Source: Alphaproteobacteria bacterium (GTDB taxonomy: Bacteria > Pseudomonadota > Alphaproteobacteria > Sphingomonadales > Sphingomonadaceae). From it: DNA of 49,299 nucleotides. The position numbers and the translations under genes are program-made. Each line of letters opens with the position of its first letter. Positions within the stretch are counted from its first letter, which is position 1. The stretch covers positions 1 through 49,299 of the forward strand of contig JAHJHL010000106.1 of the NCBI GenBank assembly GCA_018823905.1, read 5' to 3'. Shown here piece by piece: positions 1 through 7,920 of this stretch. The notes beneath the pieces were generated by a model. The model was given only the letters and a program-made list of their open reading frames with translations, did not search any database and had not been told where the DNA came from.

Positions 1-1
1 G

Positions 2-97
2 ACCGGCTTCTATCTGCTCTTCAAAAGCTTCAGCCGCGCCGACTTCCGCTGGTTGCGCCGGCGCCGCAAGCCTGTGGTGACCCGCAGCACAGCCTGA
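2..97 (+). CDS. C-terminal fragment of a probable membrane protein
   Basis: An open frame enters from the left edge and ends with TGA at 95-97, leaving only 31 residues. The fragment begins with a hydrophobic stretch (TGFYLLF) and ends in a basic tail (WLRRRRKP), as at the cytoplasmic end of a last transmembrane helix. The ending resembles PepSY-type or permease-type membrane proteins, but too little is present to name a family. It converges on the HutC-type regulator that ends at 108, with 10 bases between the two stops. Confidence 0.4.
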   Translation, partial: TGFYLLFKSFSRADFRWLRRRRKPVVTRSTA

Positions 98-107
98 CCA
101 CCGGTCG

Positions 108-908
108 TCAATCGTCGATCGAAAAGGCGGCCGAGAGTTCGAAGCGCGAGCCGGGATGCGTCAGCCATGCGTGGCTGACGAGACGTGAGTGGCTCCATGT
201 CCGGCGCGTCATCCGCAGCACCGGCTCGGCATCCGACAGCCCAAGCATGCCGTGCGTTCGCGCGTCGGGCATCTCAGCGCGGACGCGGTGCTCGACCCGT
301 TCGAGCGGCGCGGTTTGTGTCAGATATTCGTTCGGCGTCGTCTGCGTGAAGTCCATCTTTCCATAGTCGGGGGCAGCCGACGCAAGCACAAAGCGCTCTT
401 CGAGCTGGATCGGGAATTCCGCTTCGTGATGGACGATGATCGAGTGGAACAATTTTGTCCCCACCGGGACTTCCAGAAGCGCAGCCATTTCGGCATTGGC
501 CCGGATCTCGTCATTCTGCACGACACGGGCACGATAAACATGACCGCGCTCGCGTATTTCTTCCGCAATATTGCGGATTTCGATGATCTGGCCGATCGGT
601 TTCGGCTCCGCAATGAACGACCCGCTACCGGCGCGGCGGACCAATATGCCCGCGGCCTGCAGCTCGCGGAGGGCTCGGTTCGCGGTCATGCGCGATACGT
701 CGAACTGCTGCACCAGTTCAGCTTCCGAAGGAACACGGTCGCCGGGCTTTAAGTGGCCGTCCCGAACGGCGTCGCAAATGCTTTGCTTGATTGCCGCATA
801 GCGTGGCGCAGCGCGGCTGTCCTTGTCCTCGGCTTCGCCTGGCCGGGAACCGGCTGAACCTTTTGAATTGTTTGAACCGCTTCTGGCTGTGCGTGGGTTG
901 AAATCCAT
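108..908 (-). CDS. hutC: GntR-family transcriptional repressor, HutC type
   Basis: A DNA-binding repressor of 266 aa. The N-terminal winged helix-turn-helix (about residues 40-110) shows the GntR pattern, with KPGDRVPSEAELVQQFDVSR then a recognition helix MTANRALREL. The C-terminal half is a UTRA effector domain (EIRNIAEEIRERGH, then PIQLEERFV), as in HutC, which binds urocanate. The ATG at 908 is preferred over an in-frame TTG at 944, because the 12 codons between contain a GntR-like site. No hut enzymes lie in the window, so histidine control is inferred from family resemblance alone; other HutC/FarR members respond to different acids. Confidence 0.75.
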   Translation of the reverse strand: MDFNPRTARSGSNNSKGSAGSRPGEAEDKDSRAAPRYAAIKQSICDAVRDGHLKPGDRVPSEAELVQQFDVSRMTANRALRELQAAGILVRRAGSGSFIAEPKPIGQIIEIRNIAEEIRERGHVYRARVVQNDEIRANAEMAALLEVPVGTKLFHSIIVHHEAEFPIQLEERFVLASAAPDYGKMDFTQTTPNEYLTQTAPLERVEHRVRAEMPDARTHGMLGLSDAEPVLRMTRRTWSHSRLVSHAWLTHPGSRFELSAAFSIDD

Positions 909-910
909 AA

Positions 911-922
911 CCCGTCTATACA
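911..922. promoter_or_regulatory. Candidate GntR/HutC operator at the repressor start
   Basis: Read on the minus strand the site is TGTATAGACGGG, two bases before the repressor's ATG. It resembles the TGTATA/GTCTAGAC-like half-sites bound by GntR-family repressors. Its position would allow autorepression. It is short and rests on resemblance only. Confidence 0.35.
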
Positions 923-971
923 GGTTGGTGCGGGGAAATTCCAAGCGGCTGGACGGGCGAAGGAAAAAATA

Positions 972-1463
972 TCATGTCCCCGGTAAACCCGCCATCTCGG
1001 CCGGCGTGATGACAGGCTCGTTGCGGTCCTTGCGCTCCGAATAGCGATCGACGAGCTGGTCGGCATGGCCGCGCGTAAGCACGGTGAATCGCACCAGCTC
1101 CTCGGCAACATCGACGATGCGGTCGTAGTAGCTCGACGGAAGCATGCGGCCCGCTTCGTCGAACTCAGCATAGGCCTTCGCGACGCTCGACTGGTTGGGG
1201 ATGGTGATCATTCGCATCCAGCGGCCGAGAATGCGCAGCGTGTTGACGCTGTTGAACGACTGCGAACCCGCCGAGACCTGCATGACCGCGAGCGTGCGTC
1301 CCTGTGTCGGGCGCAGACCCTTGTAGGCAAGTGGCAGATGGTCGATCTGCGCTTTCATGATCCCGGTGATCTGTCCGTGCCGCTCGGGGCTGCACCAGAC
1401 GTGACCTTCGGACCAGAGCGAATGCTGCCGCAGTTCTTCGACCGCCGGATGATCGTCATCGGA
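972..1463 (-). pseudogene. arsH: arsH remnant, 5' end lost (NADPH-dependent FMN reductase)
   Basis: The frame encodes the last 160 or so residues of ArsH, a flavoprotein that oxidises trivalent organoarsenicals. Diagnostic stretches are [59 protein letters not shown], and the ending [11 protein letters not shown]. ArsH proteins are usually about 230-240 aa; here the first 70-80 residues, including the start of the flavodoxin fold, are missing. Similarity fades near 1463 and an IS3-family transposase fragment in the opposite orientation is recognisable from 1517. Just before the break ([10 protein letters not shown]) the reading may also have slipped frame. No arsB, arsC or arsR is visible, so this is a stranded relic. 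Confidence 0.75.
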
Positions 1464-1516
1464 ATGCTGCGCACGATCAAATCGGAACACTGCGCGTGAT
1501 GAACCCGGAATCCGCA

Positions 1517-2018
1517 ACCTATATCTGGACGGCCGAGGGATGGCTCTATGTTGCCGCGGTAATCGACTTGTTCTCGCGCCGGGCGGTCGGATGGTCGATG
1601 AGCGCCAACATGACAGCCCAGCTCGTCACCGATGCGCTGATCATGGCGATCTGGCGGCGCGGCAAGCCCGACGCGCTCTTGCATCACTCGGATCAGGGAA
1701 GCCAATATACCAGCGAGCAGTTCCAGAGGCTGATGGCCGATAATGGGGTCACCTGCTCGATGAGCCGGTCCGGTAATGTATGGGATAATGCCGCCATGGA
1801 GAGCTTCTTCTCCTCGCTCAAGACTGAGCGGATCGGGAAGAAAATCTACCGCACTAGGGCGCAGGCGAAGGCCGACGTGTTCGATTATATCGAATGCTTC
1901 TACAACCCGACCCGGCGTCACTCGACCCTGGGTTACCTCAGCCCTATCTACTTCGAACGTGAAGCTGGGGCAGCCTGAATGAACGTATCTCGGTGTCCAT
2001 CAAACCGGCAGCGGGCCA
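1517..2018 (+). mobile_element. IS3-family remnant: C-terminal part of OrfB transposase and right end
   Basis: The frame, open from 1496 and ending at 1978, encodes the catalytic (rve) core of an IS3-family OrfB. Visible are [40 protein letters not shown] (second catalytic Asp), DNAAMESFFSSLKTE (catalytic Glu) and the YNPTRRHSTLGYLSP ending. The first Asp, normally two residues before TYI, is lost: upstream of codon 1517 the sequence is no longer transposase. OrfA and the left end are absent. A plausible right inverted repeat follows the stop. The element abuts arsH in opposite orientation and probably caused its truncation; it cannot transpose alone. Confidence 0.8.
1993..2018 (+). repeat. 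Probable IS3-family right inverted repeat
   Basis: Fifteen bases after the transposase stop lies GTGTCCATCAAACCGG followed by CAGCGGGCCA. On the other strand it starts with TGG and ends with GGACAC, the layout of IS3-family terminal repeats. The matching left end is gone, so the exact boundary and any target duplication cannot be verified. Confidence 0.5.
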
Positions 2019-2185
2019 GTTAGCTAATAGCCTGTCTTTGGTGGGATTGGCGGTCGCAGGCACCAAATCATGGCCTCGGATAAGGGAGATGACCTGTTTT
2101 TCTCTCACCAAACCTAGTGCCTTGGCGTCGAGGGCCGCCGGCAACCCATTGCCTTTAGCTGCGTTCCCTCAGGAACGGAGGTTTC

Positions 2186-2701
2186 ATGTCCCCACTTCAT
2201 CCAGCGATCGTGCATTTTCCCATCGGGCTTACGATCGCGTCGGTCATCGCTGATACCGCCGCGGCTGCAACTGGCTGGAGTTCTCTGGCGAGCGCTGGCG
2301 CCTGGATGGTACTCGGGGCGGCGGCAGGCGTCACAGTGGCGGTCGCTGCTGGCTATTACGATATGAAGCGTGACAGCCTTTGCGAAGAGACCCACCGCCT
2401 GGTCCATCTGCATCTCCGATTCGGCTGGGGCATTCTGATCGGTTTATGGATTTTGACTGCATGGCGCTGGCTCGGCGCTCAAAGTGATGCTCCGACAGAT
2501 ATCGCATATCTCATCCTGGCATGGGTGCTGGCTGGCCTCGTCGGCCTTCAAGGCTGGTTTGGCGGGGAGATGGTTTACGGTCATGGAGCGGGCGTGGCGC
2601 CCGCCGGTCAGGGCCAACAACCTCCTGAAACCGCCAAGCGGCCGTCGCTTCGCGTATACCATTTCCTGATGCGCCGGCCTGCGCAATCAGAGGATCGCTA
2701 G
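2186..2701 (+). CDS. DUF2231-family membrane protein
   Basis: A 171-aa integral membrane protein. The N-terminus carries the family signature HPAIVHFPIGL (residues 5-15), and four hydrophobic helices follow, roughly residues 12-30, 36-57, 78-97 and 107-127. A conserved-looking HLHLRFGWG precedes the third helix. The C-terminal 40 residues are polar and probably cytoplasmic. The start is supported by a strong Shine-Dalgarno, GGAACGGAGG, ending four bases before the ATG. The function of DUF2231 proteins is not firmly established; some sit near heme or redox genes. It heads a rightward gene set with the short helical protein and the SDR/SPW fusion, and may be co-transcribed with them. Confidence 0.75.
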   Translation: MSPLHPAIVHFPIGLTIASVIADTAAAATGWSSLASAGAWMVLGAAAGVTVAVAAGYYDMKRDSLCEETHRLVHLHLRFGWGILIGLWILTAWRWLGAQSDAPTDIAYLILAWVLAGLVGLQGWFGGEMVYGHGAGVAPAGQGQQPPETAKRPSLRVYHFLMRRPAQSEDR

Positions 2702-2804
2702 ATGAAACTCCCCAGGCGCCTGGTGCTGGAACGTTACGCTCAACCGTCTCCTGTTTCCGATAGGCGCCGGCGACTTGTCCTCCGATTTGCGGTATGAAAG
2801 AAGC

Positions 2805-2999
2805 ATGTCCGGTACCCTCTCGACCTCCGCGCCGCGCGACGACGATCTGCGTTTCTATGAAGAACGGGCATGCCAGGAAAAGGCAGCAGCCGAAGTCGCT
2901 TCAACTCCGGAAATCGCCTCGGCACATCGGCTGCTGGCGATCGAGTATGAGGCTCATGCTTGCGAGCTGCGCGAGCGATTAGCCGCACAGGCAGATTGA
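2805..2999 (+). CDS. Small helical protein of unknown function
   Basis: A 64-aa acidic protein, predicted almost wholly helical, with the pattern RFYEERACQEKAAAEVA...EIASAHRLLAIEYEAHACELRERL. It has no signal peptide and no membrane segment. The ATG at 2805 has a GAAAGAAG stretch just upstream; an in-frame TTG at 2775 is less likely. Short proteins of this composition are common in sphingomonads, often as stress-related or unannotated genes. It lies between the DUF2231 protein and the SDR/SPW fusion on the same strand. Function unknown. Confidence 0.6.
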   Translation: MSGTLSTSAPRDDDLRFYEERACQEKAAAEVASTPEIASAHRLLAIEYEAHACELRERLAAQAD

Positions 3000-3063
3000 C
3001 CTGTGAGATGGTGTGGTCTTGGCGGTCGCGCACGCGCCGCGCTAGGGAAGGAGGGCAGAATTT

Positions 3064-5754
3064 ATGACTGATGGCGAACGCAGTGGGCCGGGGCGCGACA
3101 AAATTGCTTCGGAGGTCGTCCTCATCACGGGTGCGAGCGGTTTCATCGCTGCGGCCCTGATCGCCCGGCTCGGCGAGCGCTACACGGTCGTCGGCCTCGA
3201 CCGGGCGGGGCCACCCGACCCACCACCACCCGCCGCGGCGATCGACATCGACGTCGAGTCGGATGAAGCGGTCCAAGTTGCGCTCGACGAGGTTCGCGCC
3301 CGATACGGCAACCGCATTGCCTCGGTGATCCACCTCGCCGCCTACTACGACATTTCCGGCGACCCCAATCCGCTATACGACAAGGTCACCGTACAGGGCA
3401 CCCGACGGCTGATTGACGGGCTGCAGGCATTCGAGGTGGAGCAATTCGTCTTCGCCAGCACCATGCTGGTCCATAAGCCGACCGCCACTCCCGATGAGCG
3501 CATCAACGAGGAGTCGCCGATCGGTGCATCCTGGGCGTACCCGCAGTCCAAAGTCGACACAGAGGCGCTGCTGCACGAGCGTCACGGGAAGATCCCCGTC
3601 GTCTATCTGCGCCCGGCGGGAGTTTACGACGACGAGGGGCGCTCGGCGTTCCTCGCGCAGCAGATATCGCAGATCTACGAGCACCGGCTGATCTCGCATT
3701 TCTATCCCGGCATGCTGTGCGCGGCGCAATCGTCGGTGCACCGCGACGACCTGGCCGACGCCGTGCTGCGTCTGGTCGATCGGCGACGCGACCTTCCGTC
3801 TGAACTGCCACTGCTTATCGGCGAACCCGACGCGCCCGGTTACGCCGAAATCCAGGACATCGTCGGCGAGGCGCTCCACGGCGAGGGCTGGAAGACAATC
3901 CGTATCCCGCAGCCGCTCGCAAAAGCAGGGATCATTCTGCAGAACGAAGCACTCGGTAGCGACGACTTCATCCAGCCGTGGATGATCGACAGCAGCAACG
4001 ACCACTATATCCTCGACATCGCGCGCGCACGGTCGCTGCTCGGGTGGGAGCCGAAGCACAATCTTCGCGAGACGCTTCCGACCATCGTTGCGGCGTTGAA
4101 GCGCCACCCGCGCGCCTGGTACCGGAACAATAAGCTCAACGAAAACCTGGTGGCCTGGAACGACAATTCAGTTTCGAAGCTGGCCGAGTTGGACCCTCAC
4201 AAGCCTGAAGCGGCAGCCGGCGAGATGGCCGGCATGGTTCACGGGGCGATGGACCATGGCAACGTGGACCATGCCGCTATGGGGCACGAGGCCGGCGCTA
4301 CGGACATGGCGATGCCCGGTGACGCTGCACATGGCGATCACATGGCGCTGATGGACCGCGACGAGCGCCGTGCGCGCTGGGCGCTTTACGCCAACATCGG
4401 TCTCGGCCTGTGGCTCGCCTCCAGCCCGCTCATCTATGACTCCATGACCACGCAGAGCGTCGGCGAAGCGGCGCGCTTCGTCACCATCGATCGCGGGCTG
4501 CCCTCGATTGAGTGGCGAGCGAGTGCGCTCACCATCAGCGATGTCGTCAGCGGTCTTGCCATTGCGCTGTTCGGCGCGCTTTCGCTCGTCCCTCGCACCA
4601 AGACATGGGCGCAGTGGGCGGTCGCGTTCGTCGGCATCTGGCTGTTCTTCGCGCCGCTGATCTTCTGGAGCCCGAGCGCCGCGCAGTACAACAACAACCT
4701 GCTCATCGGCTCGGCCGTGATCGCCCTGTCGGTGCTCGTGCCGATGATGCCGGGCATGAGCATGGCGGGTATGATGGACCCCAAGAACATCCCGCCAGGC
4801 TGGACCTATTCGCCGTCCACCGACGCGCAGCGCCTCCCGATCGTCGCCATGGGCCTGATCGGCCTTCTCACCTCGCGCATCCTGACGGCCTACCAGCTGG
4901 GGCATATCGATACCGCTTGGGAGCCGTTCTTCGCCGGATCCTTGAGTGATCCGCGCAACGGCACCGAGGAGATCATCACCTCGGACATGTCCAAGGCGTG
5001 GCCGATCCCCGATGGCGGTCTCGGCACGATCAGCTACGTGCTCGAGATCCTGATGGCGGTCATGGGCACCCGCGACCGCTGGCGCACCATGCCTTGGATG
5101 GTGACCTTCTTCGGCATTCTCGTGATCCCGCTCGGCGTGGTCTCGATCTACTTCATCATCAGCCAGCCGATCATCATCGGCACCTGGAGCACCCTGGCAC
5201 TAATCGCCGCGCTCGCCATGCTGATCATGATCCCGTTCGCACTCGACGAAGTCATCGCCATGGGCCAGTTCCTCGCCTGGGCGAAGCGCCGCGGCAAGCC
5301 GCTGATCCGCACCTTCTTCCAGGGCGACGCCATTGAGGCGGGGGCCGAGGACGCGTCCGACGTGATGGCCTCGCCTTCTACCTTCTGGGCGGATGCGAAT
5401 CGCGGGCTGACGCTGCCGTGGACGCTGGCAGCCAGCATCGTGCTCGGCGTCTTCCTGATGCTGACGCGGATGATCCTGGGCAGTGAGGGCGCCATGGCGA
5501 ACAGCGACCATGTCGTCGGCGCGCTGGTCATCACCGTCGCGATCATCGCAACCGCCGAAGTCGCTCGCGCCCTGCGCTTCATCAACGTCGCGCTCGGCGC
5601 GTGGCTTATTGCTGCCCCGTTCCTGCTCACGGGGGTCGGTCACCTCGGCGCGATCATGTCGGTGGTGGTGGGGATCGCGCTTATCGGCCTCAGCCTGCCG
5701 CGCGGCAAACGCAGCGCTGAGCATTATGCGAGCTGGGACAAGTACGTGATCTGA
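3064..5754 (+). CDS. Fusion protein: extended SDR epimerase + SPW repeat + VKOR-like + SPW repeat
   Basis: An 896-aa protein with a soluble N-terminus and a polytopic C-terminus. Residues 17-345 are an extended SDR (NAD-dependent epimerase/dehydratase): ITGASGFIA at 21-29 binds the cofactor (the third glycine is Ala29), and YPQSK gives Y159 and K163. Residues 388-434 form a His/Met/Asp-rich linker (MVHGAMDHGNVDHAAMGH), a possible metal-binding segment. Residues 433-545 and 770-890 are SPW-type membrane repeats (LGLWLASSPLIY, VGIWLFFAPLIFWSP, LGAWLIAAPFLL). Between them residues 590-740 resemble VKOR-family membrane proteins (WEPFFAGS, SKAWPIPDGGLG). The CxxC expected after GTW reads S709-T-L-A712, so redox activity looks lost. 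GGAGG lies upstream of the ATG. The SDR substrate is unknown. Confidence 0.8.
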   Translation: MTDGERSGPGRDKIASEVVLITGASGFIAAALIARLGERYTVVGLDRAGPPDPPPPAAAIDIDVESDEAVQVALDEVRARYGNRIASVIHLAAYYDISGDPNPLYDKVTVQGTRRLIDGLQAFEVEQFVFASTMLVHKPTATPDERINEESPIGASWAYPQSKVDTEALLHERHGKIPVVYLRPAGVYDDEGRSAFLAQQISQIYEHRLISHFYPGMLCAAQSSVHRDDLADAVLRLVDRRRDLPSELPLLIGEPDAPGYAEIQDIVGEALHGEGWKTIRIPQPLAKAGIILQNEALGSDDFIQPWMIDSSNDHYILDIARARSLLGWEPKHNLRETLPTIVAALKRHPRAWYRNNKLNENLVAWNDNSVSKLAELDPHKPEAAAGEMAGMVHGAMDHGNVDHAAMGHEAGATDMAMPGDAAHGDHMALMDRDERRARWALYANIGLGLWLASSPLIYDSMTTQSVGEAARFVTIDRGLPSIEWRASALTISDVVSGLAIALFGALSLVPRTKTWAQWAVAFVGIWLFFAPLIFWSPSAAQYNNNLLIGSAVIALSVLVPMMPGMSMAGMMDPKNIPPGWTYSPSTDAQRLPIVAMGLIGLLTSRILTAYQLGHIDTAWEPFFAGSLSDPRNGTEEIITSDMSKAWPIPDGGLGTISYVLEILMAVMGTRDRWRTMPWMVTFFGILVIPLGVVSIYFIISQPIIIGTWSTLALIAALAMLIMIPFALDEVIAMGQFLAWAKRRGKPLIRTFFQGDAIEAGAEDASDVMASPSTFWADANRGLTLPWTLAASIVLGVFLMLTRMILGSEGAMANSDHVVGALVITVAIIATAEVARALRFINVALGAWLIAAPFLLTGVGHLGAIMSVVVGIALIGLSLPRGKRSAEHYASWDKYVI

Positions 5755-5786
5755 GGGCCTCTGGATCGAGCAAGGAAGGGTACGCC

Positions 5787-6149
5787 ATGTCTATCGAGAG
5801 CCCCAACCTCGACGCGGCCCACGACCGCGCAATCGGACGATGGGAAAACGACGGCGGCTCCTCTGCAGGCTTGCACCAGCAACAGATGCAGACAGTCGCA
5901 GGCGAGATCGGCGATGCCGAGGCCAGCAACCTGCGCGCCCGTCTGATCGCGCTTGAGAACCTTGTGGTGGCCCTGCTTGCCGGAGCACCTGACGGCCAGT
6001 CCGTGCTTGTCCGCGAGATGGCTGCGTATATTTCCCCAAGGCCAGGCGCAACGCCCCACCGGCTGACCGTCGAGGCGGCGCGCAACATGCTCGCGCTCGT
6101 TGAGCGCGCCGCCCACTATAAGTCCCTCGATCGCGAGAGCGAGCCATGA
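5787..6149 (+). CDS. Hypothetical 120-aa protein
   Basis: A soluble protein with no signal peptide. The middle (about residues 30-70, LHQQQMQTVAGEIGDAEASNL then ARLIALENLVVALLAG) reads as a helical hairpin or short coiled coil, and the end (AARNMLALVERAAHYKSL) is another helix. I do not recognise a family. It begins 32 bases after the SDR/SPW fusion and its TGA overlaps the next ATG (ATGA at 6146-6149), so it belongs to the same transcript and is translationally coupled to the truncated hydrolase. A GGAAGGG stretch stands before the ATG. Confidence 0.65.
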   Translation: MSIESPNLDAAHDRAIGRWENDGGSSAGLHQQQMQTVAGEIGDAEASNLRARLIALENLVVALLAGAPDGQSVLVREMAAYISPRPGATPHRLTVEAARNMLALVERAAHYKSLDRESEP

Positions 6150-6364
6150 GCATCAACCCTTATTTCATGTTCGCAACCGGGATCGAGAACAGCTATCCGA
6201 CGATCAGGAATGGCAGCGACCGTGTCGACGAGATTGTGGATCGGCGTCAAGGGCGGGACCCCAAAATAACCTTCAACTATCTAAACGTATGGCCCGCTCG
6301 TCCGCAAGAGGTTTGTCAGAGACGGCATGACGGTCTGCATCAACGTATCCGGTCTCAAGGCTGA
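6146..6364 (+). pseudogene. N-terminal fragment of a GH1-like glycosyl hydrolase
   Basis: The first 30 residues (MSINPYFMFATGIENSYPTI then RNGSDRVDEI) match the conserved start of family-1-like glycosyl hydrolases, where FMFATGIENS..TI...RVDE leads into the first barrel strand. From about 6236 the reading becomes unrelated, low-quality sequence and stops at 6364. A full-length protein would be several hundred residues, so this is a truncated gene, presumably cut when insertion sequences entered the stretch at 6241-7920. Its start overlaps the previous stop by ATGA, which shows it was once the next gene of that operon. Confidence 0.65.
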
Positions 6365-6539
6365 TGCCTTGGCCAAGATGGATATCCGCGCAGTCTGGTC
6401 CTCATAATAAAGCCGGTTCCGAGCACCACATTTAGAGCCAGGTTTCCAGACTGCCGGTACGACCTGTTATGCCAACTTCACTTAACCTCCCGCAGACATC
6501 GTGAACGTGCGGTTTGCGTCCGCCCGCTGTTCCTGACGA
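6237..6539 (+). other. Scrambled relic DNA between the GH1 fragment and the IS110 element
   Basis: No intact gene is present. A frame from 6285 to TAA at 6407 has protein-like composition (GPLVRKRFVRDGMTVCINV, then DALAKMDIRAVWSS) and could be the tail of a lost gene; I cannot name it. Near 6254 the string GCGGGACCCCAAAA resembles the GGGACCC-containing ends of some IS21-family elements, as does AAGGGGTCCCGATTTCG near 7740 on the far side of the IS110 copy. These are faint traces and may be unrelated. Confidence 0.35.
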
Positions 6540-7574
6540 TCAGGCGGCGAAGACCACCTGCCGATCGAAGTCGTTTTCATGCCGCAGCACCGCCCAGGCG
6601 ATACGTGCCAGCTTTGCCGCCAGCGCCACCACCACGACATTGGGATGCGCGCGCGACAGCATGGCCTGCAGCCAGGTGCCGAGCTGGTTCGGCTCGGCAG
6701 CGAGATGCGGCATGGCGGCACGAGCACCGTGGATCAACTGCTTGCGCAGATAGCCGTTCCCGCGCTTGCTGAGCCCGAGCAGCTTCGTCTTGCCGCCGGT
6801 CGAGTGTTGCCGCGGCGTCAGGCCAAGCCATGCCGCCAGATCACGCCCCTTGGCGAAGGCGCTGCCGTCGCCGATGGCGGCTAGCAACGCGGTCGCGTTG
6901 ATGACGCCGATGCCGGGGATGGCCGCCAGCCGCCGCGCCTGCACGTCCTCGCGGATCAGCGCCGCAAGTTCGTCGTCATACGCCTTGACCCGTTGGTCGA
7001 GCCCCGCCCACTCGTCGTGAAGGTCGGCCAGCAAAGTGCGGGTGCGAGCACTGACAGCCGGATCACCCGTCATGAGACCCTCGAGGCGGCGCATCAGGTT
7101 GATGCGACCCTTGGGCAGGATGATCCCGCGCTCGAGCAGCACCGCACGTAACTGGTTGATCAGGGCCGTACGCGCATTGACCAGCCGCTCCCGCACCCGA
7201 TGCAGGATCTGCAAGTCGAGCTGGGCTTCGCTTTTCAGCGATACGAAGCGCATCGTCGGCCGCGTTGCCGCTTCGGCAATTGCCTCGGCGTCGCGGTCAT
7301 CGGTCTTCTGCGCCTTTGACGTAAGGCTGGACATATTCCGGCGACATCAGCCGGATCGTGTGCCCGTGCAGCGCCAGTGTCCGGCCCAAGAAGTGGCGCC
7401 GCAGCACGCCTCCATCGCGATGACGCATGCCGGCAAGGTCGTCGCGAACGTCACGATCGCGTCGCGCGTCATCCGCTTGCGCATCACCACCGCACCGGTA
7501 GCATCCACGCCCGCCAGCCTGCAGCTGTTCTTGCCCAGGTCGATCCCGAGCACGGCGATAGGTGTCTTCGTCAT
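6540..7574 (-). pseudogene. IS110-family transposase, disrupted by two compensating one-base indels
   Basis: The N-terminal part (from ATG at 7574: AVLGIDLGKNSCRLAGVD, first acidic residue of the DEDD site) and the C-terminal part (KTDDRDAEAIAEAATRP, then the Transposase_20 region IPGIGVINATALLAAIG...LAAWLGLTPRQHSTGGK) share one frame. Between them the frame is displaced: one base is missing near 7395 (after MEACCGA, where HFLGRTLALHGH should follow) and one is added near 7313 (after QPYVK). The intervening 25 residues read correctly only in the shifted frame. Restored, the protein would be about 345 aa, normal for IS110. A programmed shift is not known for this family, so decay or base-calling error is likelier. 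IS110 elements lack clear terminal repeats, so the ends are undefined. Confidence 0.8.
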
Positions 7575-7920
7575 CGGTCCTCTCCTTCATTCCCGTCGCC
7601 ATCATAGCACCGGAGATTGAGGGGCGGGCCATTCCATAATAAACGGAAATGTTTACTACGCATTCAAGCTAATCGGCGCGACCGGGACCCCCAGACCCTG
7701 AATATTATGCTTTTCGTTCAATGCCATATAGTGACTACCCAAGGGGTCCCGATTTCGAAGCCGATCCGCAGGCAGCGACTCCTGTGAGCGATGCGGAAGA
7801 GAGGTTGAGGCAATTTCGCTGATAACGGAAGGCGCCTTCACCTAGGTAGACGATCGGTCTCGGCCAAATCCGGCGTCCACCTAGCCGGTCACGTCCTGTC
7901 CGTTGGTGGTCGTTGCGTCA
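7575..7920. other. Non-coding stretch right of the IS110 copy
   Basis: I see no gene. It contains the sequence flanking the IS110 transposase start, then lower-GC DNA (AATAAACGGAAATGTTTACT around 7640), then a GGGACCCCC / GGGGTCCCG pair about 50 bases apart (7683 and 7743) that may be remains of another insertion sequence. The next gene, the FG-GAP protein, ends at 7921, so this also serves as its downstream region; no clear intrinsic terminator was seen. Confidence 0.4.

Noticed and set aside
108-944. Upstream start (TTG at 944) for the HutC-type repressor
   Set aside because: The extra 12 codons overlap a GntR-like operator and have no ribosome site; ATG at 908 fits the family better.
7300-7400. 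Programmed frameshift in the IS110 transposase
   Set aside because: IS110 transposases are single-frame; the two shifts cancel and lie in G/C runs, so decay or error is simpler.
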